Below, piece by piece: positions 1 through 8,286 of a stretch of 64,000 nucleotides of DNA. The stretch's first letter is position 1, and each line of letters opens with the position of its first letter. The notes below the pieces were generated by a model, which did no database searches, was not told the origin of the DNA, and saw nothing but the letters and a program-made list of their open reading frames with translations. The position numbers were made by a program, and so were the translations under genes. Source of the DNA: JBMDXB01 sp048594975 (lineage in GTDB: Bacteria > Acidobacteriota > Vicinamibacteria > Vicinamibacterales > 2-12-FULL-66-21); contig JBMDXQ010000119.1 of NCBI GenBank assembly GCA_048594975.1, positions 1-64,000 of the forward strand, written 5' to 3'.

Positions 1-136
1 GCAATCGTCGCAGCCACGCTGTCGCCGAGCGATCGAGCACCGCGATGCAACGTAACAGAACCCTGAAAAAAGTACAATGACCTCAAAAGTGATCACTCGC
101 AGATTGCCGGGCGAATTCGTGAATCTGACAAAGTAG

Positions 137-460
137 TACTATCAGCCTGGCAGCTCTCCGACCGAACGGATTGAGACGAAGTACGGGCCGATGTCGACGA
201 CGCTGATCGATCGTGGCGGCTTCGTGCGGATATGGGACAGCCAGGCGCAGGCCCCGTATCTCTGGAACAAGGACACACGCACGTTCATCTCGTACGAAGA
301 TCCGGAATCGCTGCGCCTGAAGAGTGCCTATATCCGCGAAAAGGGGTTGGGCGGCGCGATGTTCTGGGAGTACTACGGCGACAAGACCGGCGTGTTGCTC
401 GACACGCTGTTCAATGCGCTGCACGGTCCGGCCACACCGCGCACGTCTGGCTCGAAGTAG
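137..460 (+). pseudogene. C-terminal fragment of GH18 chitinase-like glycosidase
   Basis: The frame keeps only the last part of a glycoside hydrolase family 18 barrel. Visible family features are the region reading RIWDSQAQAPYLWN, the stretch FISYEDPESLRLK and the closing GGAMFWEYYGD segment near the last beta strand. The frame opens right after an in-frame TAG at 134-136 and the catalytic DxxDxDxE region is absent, so no active enzyme can be made. An ATG exists at 191 but would begin inside the barrel. The gene ends about 150 bases before the convergent decarboxylase. I read it as a 5'-truncated relic; the rest is not found in the first 133 bases. Confidence 0.7.
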
Positions 461-611
461 CAAGCAGTCCCAGTTTCCTGTTATGTCACCGGGCTCGAGA
501 ATCTCGGCGGCGCAATTCTGGCAGTGGACGCTGACGGGCCCTGCATCCGCCGATATTTCGAGGAGTCGTCCAAAAGAGACGACGTTTCGGCGAGAAACAC
601 CACGCGCTGTG

Positions 612-2138
612 TCACCCGCGCGGAGCTCTTGCCGCGCCTGTGATAGCCGTGCCCAGTGCGGCATTCACTTCGCGCCCAACTCGTGCGGCGATCTCGACAG
701 TCGCCTCGACGTCGGCGACCGTCGTGTGGAAATTGACGATGCATGCCCTCAGCACATAACGGTCACTGACAACGGCATTCGATACGAAGGCCTCGCCGCC
801 GTGCTGCAGGCGATCGAGAACGTGCCGATTGAGCACGTCGAGGTAGCGCTCGACCGCAGCCTCTCCGAGCTTCGGCCGGAGGTCACGCGGCACGTAGCGG
901 AACGTGGTGATGCTCAACTGCTGCGTGATCAGCTCCAGCTCGTCGCAACGGCGAACCGCGTCGGCCATCACGCGAGACAGCCGGATGTCCTCGGCAATCA
1001 TCCTGCGGTACCCCGCAGCGCCCGCGTGCCGCAACGCGAGCCATACCTTGAGAGCGCGGAAGCCGCGGGAATTCTGCACGCCGAAGTCGACGTAGTTGGT
1101 CGCCTGCTCGTCGAAGTGGTAGTACGGCGGGTGATAGGCGAACGCCGCCCGCAACAGCCCGGGCTCGCGCACCAGCGCGCATCCGGCTTCGAGCGGCGCA
1201 TAGAGCCACTTGTGCGGATCCACCGCGACCGAGTCGGCCGCCGTCAGTGCACGCAGATCGCCGGGCGCATCGGGAACCGCCACCGCAAAAGCGCCATACG
1301 CGCCATCGACGTGGAACCAGACGTCGTGCTCCTTGCACACCGCACTGATGTCCCGCAACGGGTCGACCGCTCCGGTGCTCACGGATCCCGCGGTGCCGAT
1401 CACCATGCACGGCACGTCGCCCGCTGCCGTGTCCGCCTCGATCTGCCGACGCAGCACGGCGACGTCCATGCGGAGGTTGCCGTCCGTCGGGATCCAGCGT
1501 ATCGACCCAGTTCCGAGGCCGCCGATGTCGGCGGCTTTCTGGATCCACGTGTGCGTCTCGGCCGAGCCGTACACACGAAGCCGCTGCCCGGAATCTCCGG
1601 TGACACCGTGCTCCCGCAGGTTCCATCCCGCTTTCGCGGCGCGTGCAGCCAGGAAGCACACGATGTTCGCCATGTTGCCGCCGCTCACGAGCAGGCCGCC
1701 GCAATCAAGCGGGTAGCCGATGAGCGAGGCGATCCACCGCACGGTCTGCGACTCGATCTCCGTCGCGGCGGGCGACAGCGTCCACGCGCCGACGTTCGCG
1801 TTGACGGCCGCCGCGAGGAAGTCGCCGAGCACGCCGATCGGCGCCGGCGCCGCGGTGATGTACCCGAAGAAGCGCGGGTGTGCATTGAAGAGCGAGTGCT
1901 CGAAGAGCAGCTGCGCGGTCCGTTCCAGCAGCGGCCCCGGATCCATTCCCGATTCGGGAAGCGGCGCCGACAGGTCGAGCGCCCGACGCACCGCGGACGG
2001 CGATTCGTCGCGGGTCACAGGTCCACGCGGCACCGCGTCGAGAGACTCCGCGAGCTGATCCACCAGGCGATGACCGAGCGCACGAAACGTCGCGGCGTCC
2101 ATCGTGAGCGGCGCCTGCCGCACCGGGTCGTCCATCAT
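612..2138 (-). CDS. pyridoxal-phosphate decarboxylase, aromatic-L-amino-acid/glutamate (group II) type
   Basis: A 508-residue fold-type I PLP enzyme of the group II decarboxylase family, which removes CO2 from aromatic amino acids or related substrates in the cytosol. The cofactor-binding lysine sits in SVAVDPHKWLYAP, the DxxH-type contact is in WFHVDGAYGAFA, and the substrate-side HPRFFGYI motif lies near residue 90. Length fits the family (about 470-520). The start is the first of two adjacent ATGs and overlaps the stop of the upstream deacetylase gene (ATGA), so the two are probably translationally coupled. Substrate cannot be fixed from sequence; tryptophan, tyrosine or DOPA-like compounds are the family norm. 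Confidence 0.9.
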   Translation of the reverse strand: MMDDPVRQAPLTMDAATFRALGHRLVDQLAESLDAVPRGPVTRDESPSAVRRALDLSAPLPESGMDPGPLLERTAQLLFEHSLFNAHPRFFGYITAAPAPIGVLGDFLAAAVNANVGAWTLSPAATEIESQTVRWIASLIGYPLDCGGLLVSGGNMANIVCFLAARAAKAGWNLREHGVTGDSGQRLRVYGSAETHTWIQKAADIGGLGTGSIRWIPTDGNLRMDVAVLRRQIEADTAAGDVPCMVIGTAGSVSTGAVDPLRDISAVCKEHDVWFHVDGAYGAFAVAVPDAPGDLRALTAADSVAVDPHKWLYAPLEAGCALVREPGLLRAAFAYHPPYYHFDEQATNYVDFGVQNSRGFRALKVWLALRHAGAAGYRRMIAEDIRLSRVMADAVRRCDELELITQQLSITTFRYVPRDLRPKLGEAAVERYLDVLNRHVLDRLQHGGEAFVSNAVVSDRYVLRACIVNFHTTVADVEATVEIAARVGREVNAALGTAITGAARAPRG

Positions 2139-2968
2139 CGGGCTACTCCTTCGAACAGGTCCGTTTCACGTGCACGGCCGCCGTTCACGGTGCTGAACGC
2201 GCGATAGAAGGACTGCCTGCCCCACAGCGTCCTGTGGTGCTCCGGGGGCAGATCCCTCAACCGCTCGTACGCCCCGAGCTGCGATTCATGGCACGAGACG
2301 GCCCGCCAGACAGTGGGCCACACGTTGCTCGTGTCGATCACGGTGGTGATGGCCCAGTCCGGCCACGGGGTCGCCTGCCGTTCGACGCCATCGACGATCG
2401 CGGACAGCGTTCGGACCGCCGCCTGGTACGCACCCCACGTCGACTGCGGCCAGGCCACATAATAGAGCTTCGACACGGAATGCGGGCGCGCCGCCGCGCC
2501 GTCACTGTCGGCGACAAACGCGGCGTCGGCCGCAGCGACGATCGCGGCAGTGGTGAACTGCGAAATCGCGATGTGATCCGGATGCCCGTATGCACCGTCC
2601 GGTCCGAAGGTGACGACGACATCGGGACGGAACCTTCTCAGGTACTTCGCGATGCGCCCGATCGCCTCGCGTGGATCGGCGCGATCGAGCTGCTGGTCGT
2701 GATAATCGAGCAGCGACACTTCGCGCACGCCCAGCACGGTCGCGGCGGCCCGCAGCTCTCTCTCCCGGATGCGTCCAAGAGCCTCCCGACCGGGATGCCG
2801 CTCGTCGCCGCAGCGATGGCCACAGAAACGGCCACCGTCGCCACGTGTCGCGGTGAGGAGGAACACGTCGACGCCTTCTCCCGCGTACTGTGCGAGCGTG
2901 CCGCCCACTCCCAGCGATTCGTCGTCGGGATGGGCGAGGACGGCCATCAGCTTACGTCGCGAACTCAT
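2135..2968 (-). CDS. LmbE/PIG-L family N-deacetylase
   Basis: A 277-residue zinc hydrolase of the LmbE/PIG-L family, which removes N-acetyl groups from GlcNAc-type substrates (as MshB and BshB do). The N-terminal AHPDDE motif supplies the metal ligands and base, and the second metal motif PDGAYGHPDHIAI lies near residue 130. The chain begins MSSRRKLMAVLAHPDDES with no signal peptide, so it is cytosolic. It is the first gene of a two-gene unit with the PLP decarboxylase, the genes overlapping by four bases. That pairing may mean an amine or amino-sugar product is made, but no mycothiol or bacillithiol ligase is present here. Confidence 0.88.
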   Translation of the reverse strand: MSSRRKLMAVLAHPDDESLGVGGTLAQYAGEGVDVFLLTATRGDGGRFCGHRCGDERHPGREALGRIRERELRAAATVLGVREVSLLDYHDQQLDRADPREAIGRIAKYLRRFRPDVVVTFGPDGAYGHPDHIAISQFTTAAIVAAADAAFVADSDGAAARPHSVSKLYYVAWPQSTWGAYQAAVRTLSAIVDGVERQATPWPDWAITTVIDTSNVWPTVWRAVSCHESQLGAYERLRDLPPEHHRTLWGRQSFYRAFSTVNGGRARETDLFEGVAR

Positions 2969-3628
2969 CGCGCGCTCCCGCTCATTTCGTGATCACCGTC
3001 TCCAGGGTACTCGCCGGGCACCAGGAGTCCATCACGCTGCAGCAGCCGCAATCCTCAAGCATCGGATACGGCGCGGCTTGTGTGCCCGCGCCGGCGGCTG
3101 ATTTATTCTCAATTACTTCCGAAGCAGGGTGATTCACTATCGAACTCGTGATGCGGACAGGCTCGCACGGCCCCGCCCCGGGCCCTAATCGCTGAACTCC
3201 GCAGCGCCGACCTCTGCTTGGTCACAGAGACGGCTCGATTCCCCCTTAAGGCCACCATTCGCTCGCCGTCCGGGGAAACATCGCTCGGCCGCTGGCAGCC
3301 GCAAGGTCGCTCACGGCCAGCCGGTGTCCAGCGGGCCCAGAAGGCTGCCCCGCCTCGAGCGACACGTTCCGGTTCCACCGCGTTTGCCGACGCCGCTGTC
3401 TGCGGCACGTGCGTTCAGTCGCCGGGCGTTGGAGCCAGCCCTCACTCTCCAAACGCGTCTGCACGCTCGGCGCACTGGCGGCGAGGCGGATTGACACCAA
3501 CAACTTGGTTTTATAGAGTTATTTCAGTGCAACAGTCATAGTATTCACGCTCGCGACGTGCCGATGCGGTTCCTGCTCGACTTCGCCGACGGTCCTGCTT
3601 CTTCGTGTTCGGCCACGGTGGCCCGAGA
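2969..3628. other. gene-free interval left of the inverted-repeat element
   Basis: About 660 bases between divergently oriented genes. Short frames exist on both strands but none resembles a known family or carries a convincing ribosome binding site. The only structure I can point to is the promoter-like site at 3491-3519. The lower-GC run around 3490-3545 stands out against the rest of the window. Confidence 0.5.
3491..3519 (+). promoter_or_regulatory. sigma-70-like promoter candidate
   Basis: A perfect TTGACA at 3491-3496 is followed, 17 bases on, by TAGAGT at 3514-3519 (four of six matches to TATAAT), inside an unusually AT-rich patch. It points toward the prenyltransferase operon but lies over 400 bases upstream of its start codon, with the inverted-repeat element between them. 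It could therefore drive a long leader or belong to the element's history. Confidence 0.35.
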
Positions 3629-3920
3629 CCTAGCCCGGAATACTCATGAACGTGACGGTCAACTCGGCCCATTCGCTCCGAAAACCCGCTTCCGTAGGCC
3701 GACAAAACGTTGCTGCGGCACCCCCCACCCCAGCGCGCAGAGAACGCGCGCCGGGGGCCCCGGCTTGTCGGCGGCGCGTGGAACTCCCCACACCCCCCAC
3801 GCGGATTTCTGGCGCCTCCGCGACGTTTTGTCGACCGACGTTTGCGCCGCCCGCTTCCAGGGTTTTCTGCACGAACGGGCCGCCTTGACCGCAGGAGTCT
3901 ATGAATATTCCGGGTTAGCA
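3629..3920. repeat. MITE-like element: long imperfect terminal inverted repeats
   Basis: Three blocks on the left recur inverted and in mirrored order on the right. Block A is TAGCCCGGAATACTCATGAA (3631-3650), matched at 16 of 20 positions by the reverse of 3898-3917. Block B is 3657-3687 against 3860-3890 (25 of 31, starting GGTCAA and ending GAAAACCC). Block C is GCCGACAAAACGTTGC (3698-3713) against about 3820-3835 (14 of 16). The arms are roughly 85 and 100 bases, with a very GC-rich centre holding the palindrome CCGGGGGCCCCGG. No transposase frame is present and no target duplication is clear. The right end stops at the Shine-Dalgarno of the next gene. Confidence 0.65.
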
Positions 3921-3931
3921 GGAGGTACTTT

Positions 3932-4723
3932 GTGACTCGAAGCAGTGTGGATTCGCGATGGCGGGACCCCGAACAACCGGAACCAGCCTCATCCGGGAAC
4001 TCCGAGCGGACGGGCGGAGGGCGGGACCGATTCCATGTCGCGATCAACATGGATGGGAACGGCCGCTGGGCTCTCGTACGCGGTCGCCCCAGAGAGGCGG
4101 GCCATGTCGCCGGAGCGAAGGCGGTCCGGCGAACGGTGGAGTCCGCGCCGGCGTTGGGGATCACCACTCTGACGCTCTTCGCTTTTTCCTCGGACAATTG
4201 GCGCCGTCCGCGGGGCGAAGTGGACAACCTGATGTTTCTGTTCCAGCAGCACCTGGCCTCCGAGTGCGCCCGCCTGACGCACAGTGGTGTGCGATTGAGC
4301 GTAATAGGGCGCCGGGACCGGATCCCCGGTTCTCTCAGACGCAGGATCGCGCACGTCGAGGAGCGTACGAGCGAAGGAACGTCTCTCCACCTCCGGGTTG
4401 CGATTGACTATTCAGCCCGCGACGCGCTGTTGGCGGCGGCCGGCCGTGTCCCCGAGGGGATCCCCCCCACGCGCCTGGCCTTCGAGCACTCCCTGAATGA
4501 GGCCATCCACGCACCGACCGGTACGCGTGACGTGGATCTGCTGATCCGCACCGGCGGAGAACAGCGATTGAGTGACTTCTTGCTTTGGGAGTCGGCCTAC
4601 GCTGAGCTCTTCTTCACCGACGTCCTGTGGCCGGACTTCAGCGAGGCCGATCTCGCGTCCGCCGTTCAGGCTTTTGCCGCTCGCGATCGGCGATACGGAG
4701 GCATCCTGAGGGCCGCACCATGA
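3932..4723 (+). CDS. uppS: cis-prenyltransferase (undecaprenyl diphosphate synthase type)
   Basis: A 263-residue cytosolic Z-type prenyltransferase that extends farnesyl diphosphate with isopentenyl units to make polyprenyl diphosphate. The P-loop-like motif NMDGNGRWA carries the catalytic Asp, FAFSSDNWRRP is the second conserved block, and the C-terminal LIRTGGEQRLSDFLLWE and AELFFTDVLWPDF blocks close the active site. Length matches the E. coli enzyme (253). The GTG start is chosen because AGGAGG at 3920-3925 sits six bases upstream. It leads a plus-strand operon of lipid-linked sugar genes, which suggests a dedicated rather than housekeeping copy. Product chain length is not deducible from sequence alone. 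Confidence 0.92.
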   Translation: MTRSSVDSRWRDPEQPEPASSGNSERTGGGRDRFHVAINMDGNGRWALVRGRPREAGHVAGAKAVRRTVESAPALGITTLTLFAFSSDNWRRPRGEVDNLMFLFQQHLASECARLTHSGVRLSVIGRRDRIPGSLRRRIAHVEERTSEGTSLHLRVAIDYSARDALLAAAGRVPEGIPPTRLAFEHSLNEAIHAPTGTRDVDLLIRTGGEQRLSDFLLWESAYAELFFTDVLWPDFSEADLASAVQAFAARDRRYGGILRAAP

Positions 4724-4870
4724 CCGACCGCGCCTTTGCCTGTGACCGCCACTGTCGCGGCTGGCAACGAGTCGCGCCTCGGAACAGCAGGTACGCGATC
4801 GATAGGAAGGCGAGGACGTAGGCCCGGGTTTCGAGGGGCATCGACGATACCCTACACTCCAAGGTCAACC

Positions 4871-5590
4871 ATGCGGCGCTTCCACGTCTGTATACACGAC
4901 GCCACTCCGGCCTACGCCCGTGAGACTCGGGTGATGATCCGGGACCTCGCACCCTTTGTCGGGCGTCGCCTCTCCTTCGGCGTGGTCCCCAACTGGTACG
5001 GCGAGTGGCCACTGGCGGCGCATCCCGACTACTGCCGGCTGGTCAAGGAGGGCTCCGACGAGCTTCTCCTTCACGGCTACTTCCATCAACGTCAGCGAGG
5101 CTGGGGACCCACCACGTTGTTCGCCGAGAGCTCCGACGAGATGAACGGCTTGGATCCGCAAGAAACTCGGCGCACCCTCGAGCACGGACAGCGTGTCTTC
5201 AGCGACGTCTTCGGGGAGCCGGCACGCGGCTTCCTTGCACCGGCCTGGCAGCTGGGGCACGTGCGCCTGCGGAACGGCAATACCCCGGGGTTCGAGCACA
5301 TCCTGGGCTTCTTCTCACTCGAGTCACGGGCGGGCCGACGCGTTCCCCTGGCGACCTGGAGCTGGGACTGCGGTCGCTGGCGCTGGCTGGGGCACGTCGG
5401 CCATGGGACGGGGTGGCTGCGTCAGTCCCTGAATCTTGGAGTCCCTGCCCTGGCGATTCACCCGAGAGATCTTCGGCGGGGTTTCTGGCCGACGACCCTC
5501 CGGCTCACCCAGGAGCTCCTCGAGACAGGGTACGAACCGAGCACATTGGCGGAGTTGCTCGAGGCGAGTGATGTTGAAATCGATACTTGA
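4871..5590 (+). CDS. DUF2334-type polysaccharide deacetylase-like protein
   Basis: A 239-residue protein with the NodB-like deacetylase layout seen in DUF2334 proteins. The first metal-binding Asp is in CIHDATPAY (Asp10), the His pair is HGYFH (68-72), and a later AIHPRDL provides the distal histidine. No signal peptide is seen. The start ATG at 4871 is preferred because the upstream extension is Arg-rich and unlike the family. The gene overlaps the following methyltransferase by 20 bases. In this setting it may remove an acyl group from a lipid-linked sugar, the role ArnD plays in the aminoarabinose pathway; that comparison is inference. Confidence 0.82.
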   Translation: MRRFHVCIHDATPAYARETRVMIRDLAPFVGRRLSFGVVPNWYGEWPLAAHPDYCRLVKEGSDELLLHGYFHQRQRGWGPTTLFAESSDEMNGLDPQETRRTLEHGQRVFSDVFGEPARGFLAPAWQLGHVRLRNGNTPGFEHILGFFSLESRAGRRVPLATWSWDCGRWRWLGHVGHGTGWLRQSLNLGVPALAIHPRDLRRGFWPTTLRLTQELLETGYEPSTLAELLEASDVEIDT

Positions 5591-6188
5591 CGCCGTCATG
5601 GAACGGCGAGCCCGTCAGCTGATGGAGCAGGTGGGTGCATGGCTGCCGACCGAGGGGCCCTTGCTGGACCTGGGGTCGGGGACCGGACACGTCGCGGCCC
5701 GGCTAGAGCGGGAGCTGGGACTCGAGGTGGTCACCGCCGACGTGAGCGACATCCATGTCGTGGGACGGCCCCCGGTCTTGATCGCCGACGCGGTGCTTCC
5801 GTTCGAGGAAGGAGCGTTCTCGTCCGCGCTTCTCTTCTTCATGCTCGCCTACCCGACCGACCCGACCGGTGTCCTGATGGAAGTCGCGCGCGTCACCCGG
5901 GGACCCATCATCCTGGTGCAGTCCCTTCATTCGGGCCGCCTTGGTTACGCGTGGCTTCGCGTCCGGGAGTTCCTCTGGACAATCGTGGCATTCCACGTTT
6001 CGAAGGTCCTCGGCTACGTACCTCCGGACGCGGAGTTCACCATGAACACCCGGCGCTTCTATACCGCCCAGGAGCTTCAGCGGGACGTGATGGCAGCCGG
6101 GCTGCAGGTCCGGTCGCGGCGGGAGCGGCCCGTCCTGCCCGGCCGCTGCCTGGTGATCGCCGGGTGGATCCTGGAGCGCGATGAGTGA
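5571..6188 (+). CDS. class I SAM-dependent methyltransferase
   Basis: A 205-residue methyltransferase with the AdoMet-binding motif LLDLGSGTGHVAARL near residue 26, an acidic strand-2 end in VVTADVSDI, and motif IV region ALLFFMLAYPTDP. An ATG at 5571 overlaps the deacetylase end; a second ATG at 5598 just after that gene's stop is a possible alternative. The last codons overlap the glycosyltransferase start by eight bases. It is likely cytosolic and probably methylates the sugar, its carboxyl group or the lipid made by the operon; the acceptor cannot be read from the sequence. Confidence 0.85.
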   Translation: MLKSILDAVMERRARQLMEQVGAWLPTEGPLLDLGSGTGHVAARLERELGLEVVTADVSDIHVVGRPPVLIADAVLPFEEGAFSSALLFFMLAYPTDPTGVLMEVARVTRGPIILVQSLHSGRLGYAWLRVREFLWTIVAFHVSKVLGYVPPDAEFTMNTRRFYTAQELQRDVMAAGLQVRSRRERPVLPGRCLVIAGWILERDE

Positions 6189-6954
6189 GATTCGTCTCTC
6201 CGTCGTTATCCCCGCGCGAAACGAGGAGGCACTGATCGGCGAGGCCCTGGAGGCCATTCTCGCGAGTGTCGCGCGAGCGTCGGGCGTCTCCCGTCACGAT
6301 CTCTGGCTCCCGGATACCTCGTTCGAGGTCATCGTGGCAGACGACGCAAGCGAGGACGCCACTGCGGCGATCGTGGGCATCTTCGACGATGACGTTGGCG
6401 TGCGACTGGTCCGTTGCGCCGGCGGGACCTGCGCCGCGGCGCGCAACGCCGGGGCCGCGGCCAGCTACGGGCGGGTGCTCTGCTTCGTCGACGCGGACAC
6501 GATCGTTCCGGAGAACGCCATCGACCGTATCCTGGAACTCCACGAGGACGAGCGCAGGTGCCTGGTGCTCTATCGGCTCGCCTCCCGCGAACCGGGGATT
6601 CGACCCTGGCTCTGGTGGAGCTTCTGGGGGCTGGCGCGACACGTCCCTTTGGCGAGAGCCAAGTCGATGCCGGCGTTCATGAGCTGTGACCGGGCGCATT
6701 TCGAGAGCTACGGCCCCTTCGACGAGTCCTCCGTGACCGCCGAGGAATGGCCACTCACCGAGGCGGCCTACCGGCACCACCGTGAGCGCTTCCTCTACGA
6801 TCGAAGCCTCACCGCGCGCACCTCCAGCCGGCGAATGGAGCTCCAGCCGTTCGGTTACCTGCGGACATTTCTGAAGTGGGGCTTGGTGGTCCTCTTCCGC
6901 TGGGCGCGCACCTCGCCCGTCGATCACATTCGACACGAGACAGGCAATCGATGA
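6181..6954 (+). CDS. family 2 glycosyltransferase (GT-A fold)
   Basis: A 257-residue inverting glycosyltransferase. It opens with the GT2 signature SVVIPARNEE, has VIVADDAS for the nucleotide pocket and the metal-binding DAD at residues 104-106 (CFVDADTIV). The C-terminal end holds one hydrophobic stretch (LKWGLVVLFRW) that may associate with the membrane, but the two helices of ArnC or DPM1 proteins are missing. Placed after a prenyltransferase and before a small flippase-like protein, it is the best candidate for loading a sugar onto a polyprenyl phosphate. Donor sugar is unknown. Confidence 0.87.
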   Translation: MSEIRLSVVIPARNEEALIGEALEAILASVARASGVSRHDLWLPDTSFEVIVADDASEDATAAIVGIFDDDVGVRLVRCAGGTCAAARNAGAAASYGRVLCFVDADTIVPENAIDRILELHEDERRCLVLYRLASREPGIRPWLWWSFWGLARHVPLARAKSMPAFMSCDRAHFESYGPFDESSVTAEEWPLTEAAYRHHRERFLYDRSLTARTSSRRMELQPFGYLRTFLKWGLVVLFRWARTSPVDHIRHETGNR

Positions 6955-7313
6955 TGCGAGGAAAGACGATGGTCCTGATCCTCACTGCGGTGGCGTTCTC
7001 GGCGATGGGACAGCTTTTTCTGAAGTCCGGCGCCCAGCACCTGGCCCCACTCGGCCGCCTCGAGTTCCTGCTCGCCGCCGCCCGGGATATGCATGTCCTG
7101 TCGGGGCTCGTAGCCTGGATCGCTTCGACGATTTGCTGGCTCTATGTTCTCCGAGTCGCCCCGTTGTCGATTGCGTACGGGTTGACCAGCCTCACCTACG
7201 TGCTCATCCCCCTCGCGAGCGTCTACGTCTTCGGCGAACAGGTTCGCCGCCTGCACGTCGTCGGCATCGTTCTGATCATCGTCGGTATCGCCTGCGTGAT
7301 CTCCGGGGATTGA
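6951..7313 (+). CDS. SMR/EmrE-like four-helix membrane protein (ArnE/F-like)
   Basis: A 120-residue protein predicted to form four transmembrane helices, with the small multidrug resistance pattern GQLFLKSG in helix 1 and VAPLSIAYGLTSLTYVLIP in helix 3. The start overlaps the glycosyltransferase stop (ATGA). Drug-pump SMR proteins keep a glutamate in helix 1; here the segment reads VAFSAMGQLFLKSG without it, as in lipid-linked sugar translocases such as ArnE and ArnF. The operon context therefore favours flipping of a polyprenyl-linked sugar across the inner membrane. Direct substrate evidence is lacking. Confidence 0.82.
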   Translation: MMRGKTMVLILTAVAFSAMGQLFLKSGAQHLAPLGRLEFLLAAARDMHVLSGLVAWIASTICWLYVLRVAPLSIAYGLTSLTYVLIPLASVYVFGEQVRRLHVVGIVLIIVGIACVISGD

Positions 7314-7319
7314 GGGGCC

Positions 7320-8093
7320 GTGCGGGAGCTGGCGGAGCGTGCCTACTTTGTCCTGTGCCTGGCTCTGGGGCGGCTGCTCCGATCCTGGAGGTACTCGAAG
7401 GCTCGGATCGTCTACGAAGACGGCGAGCCTCAGGTACGAAAGCACCGCCTCTTCTATGCGCCTCTCCTGGTGTGGATGGGGGGTCCGCTGGTCAGGATCA
7501 TGGCTACCGGCGTGCGCGTCCTCCCTCAGCGGGATTGGGAGGAGCGGGAGCGCCGCGTCTACCGGAGCCTCCGGCGCACTTCGATTCGGATCGATGCCGG
7601 CGGGACGCTCGTCCTGCCCTGCATCGCTGGAGAAACGCTGGCGACCTTGCTGGAGGATCCGGAGCTGGAGGAGTCGATCCGGAAGAGGGCCATCGAACGG
7701 GCGGTCGTCGCCCTCGCCGAGCTCCATCACCTGGGCTTTACCCACGGCGACGCCATGGCCGATAACGTGCTGGTCGATCTCGAGACCGGAGTGGCGCACT
7801 GGTTCGACTTCGAGACCATCCATGATGCGAGTCGCCCAGTGGCCTGGCGGCATGCGGACGACGTGCGGGCATTGCTGGTCACCTGCCTAGTCCGAACCGT
7901 CCCCATGAAGGCCGCCGAGACCCTTCAGCTCGTACTGGATGTCTACGCGGACGAAGGAGTAACCCGCCTTCTGGCCACGAGCTTCACATCGGTGTTTCAG
8001 CGCCCGCTCACCTTCCACCTCGGCCAGGCTGCGTTGTCTATTCAGTGTTTCCGGGAGATCGGCCGGTTGCTGAGAGAGCGCTTCGGCGAATAG
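7320..8093 (+). CDS. protein-kinase-fold sugar/lipid kinase (LPS-kinase-like)
   Basis: A 257-residue protein with the catalytic core of kinase-like phosphotransferases. The catalytic loop THGDAMADNV (HGD at 142-144, Asn149) is followed by WFDFETIHD, where DFE takes the place of DFG. The glycine-rich loop is weak, as in LPS heptose/Kdo kinases and aminoglycoside phosphotransferases. GTG at 7320 starts seven bases after the SMR gene. It closes the operon and could phosphorylate the sugar or the polyprenol. A Ser/Thr protein kinase role is less likely given the short N lobe. Confidence 0.75.
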   Translation: MRELAERAYFVLCLALGRLLRSWRYSKARIVYEDGEPQVRKHRLFYAPLLVWMGGPLVRIMATGVRVLPQRDWEERERRVYRSLRRTSIRIDAGGTLVLPCIAGETLATLLEDPELEESIRKRAIERAVVALAELHHLGFTHGDAMADNVLVDLETGVAHWFDFETIHDASRPVAWRHADDVRALLVTCLVRTVPMKAAETLQLVLDVYADEGVTRLLATSFTSVFQRPLTFHLGQAALSIQCFREIGRLLRERFGE

Positions 8094-8286
8094 CCCTCAG
8101 GTCGACGGAGGACGCACTGTCGTGGATCGGCCTCGTTCGACGCCGGGGCTGTGGCCAGATGGGTCGTCGTCCCGACCGCGACGCTGACCGGCATCGTCAC
8201 CCGGTTCCGATGGCCGGCCAGCGCGTGACGTGCAGTTTCGCTCGCCGAGCCGACAAGCGCTCGGCCGAGTGACCGCGTTCGGCGCA

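Noticed and set aside
324..2207. Long open frame on the plus strand antisense to the decarboxylase
   Set aside because: Arg/Ala/His-rich shadow frame caused by high GC; the minus-strand protein has clear family motifs.
3109..3541. Small frames on both strands in the gap before the inverted repeat
   Set aside because: No family resemblance, no good ribosome binding site, mutually overlapping.
3629..3920. Assigning the inverted repeat to a named IS family from its CCCGGAATA-type ends
   Set aside because: I could not support a particular family from memory and there is no transposase to confirm it.
8094..8286. Possible terminator or small gene after the Arn-like operon
   Set aside because: I found no stable hairpin or convincing frame.
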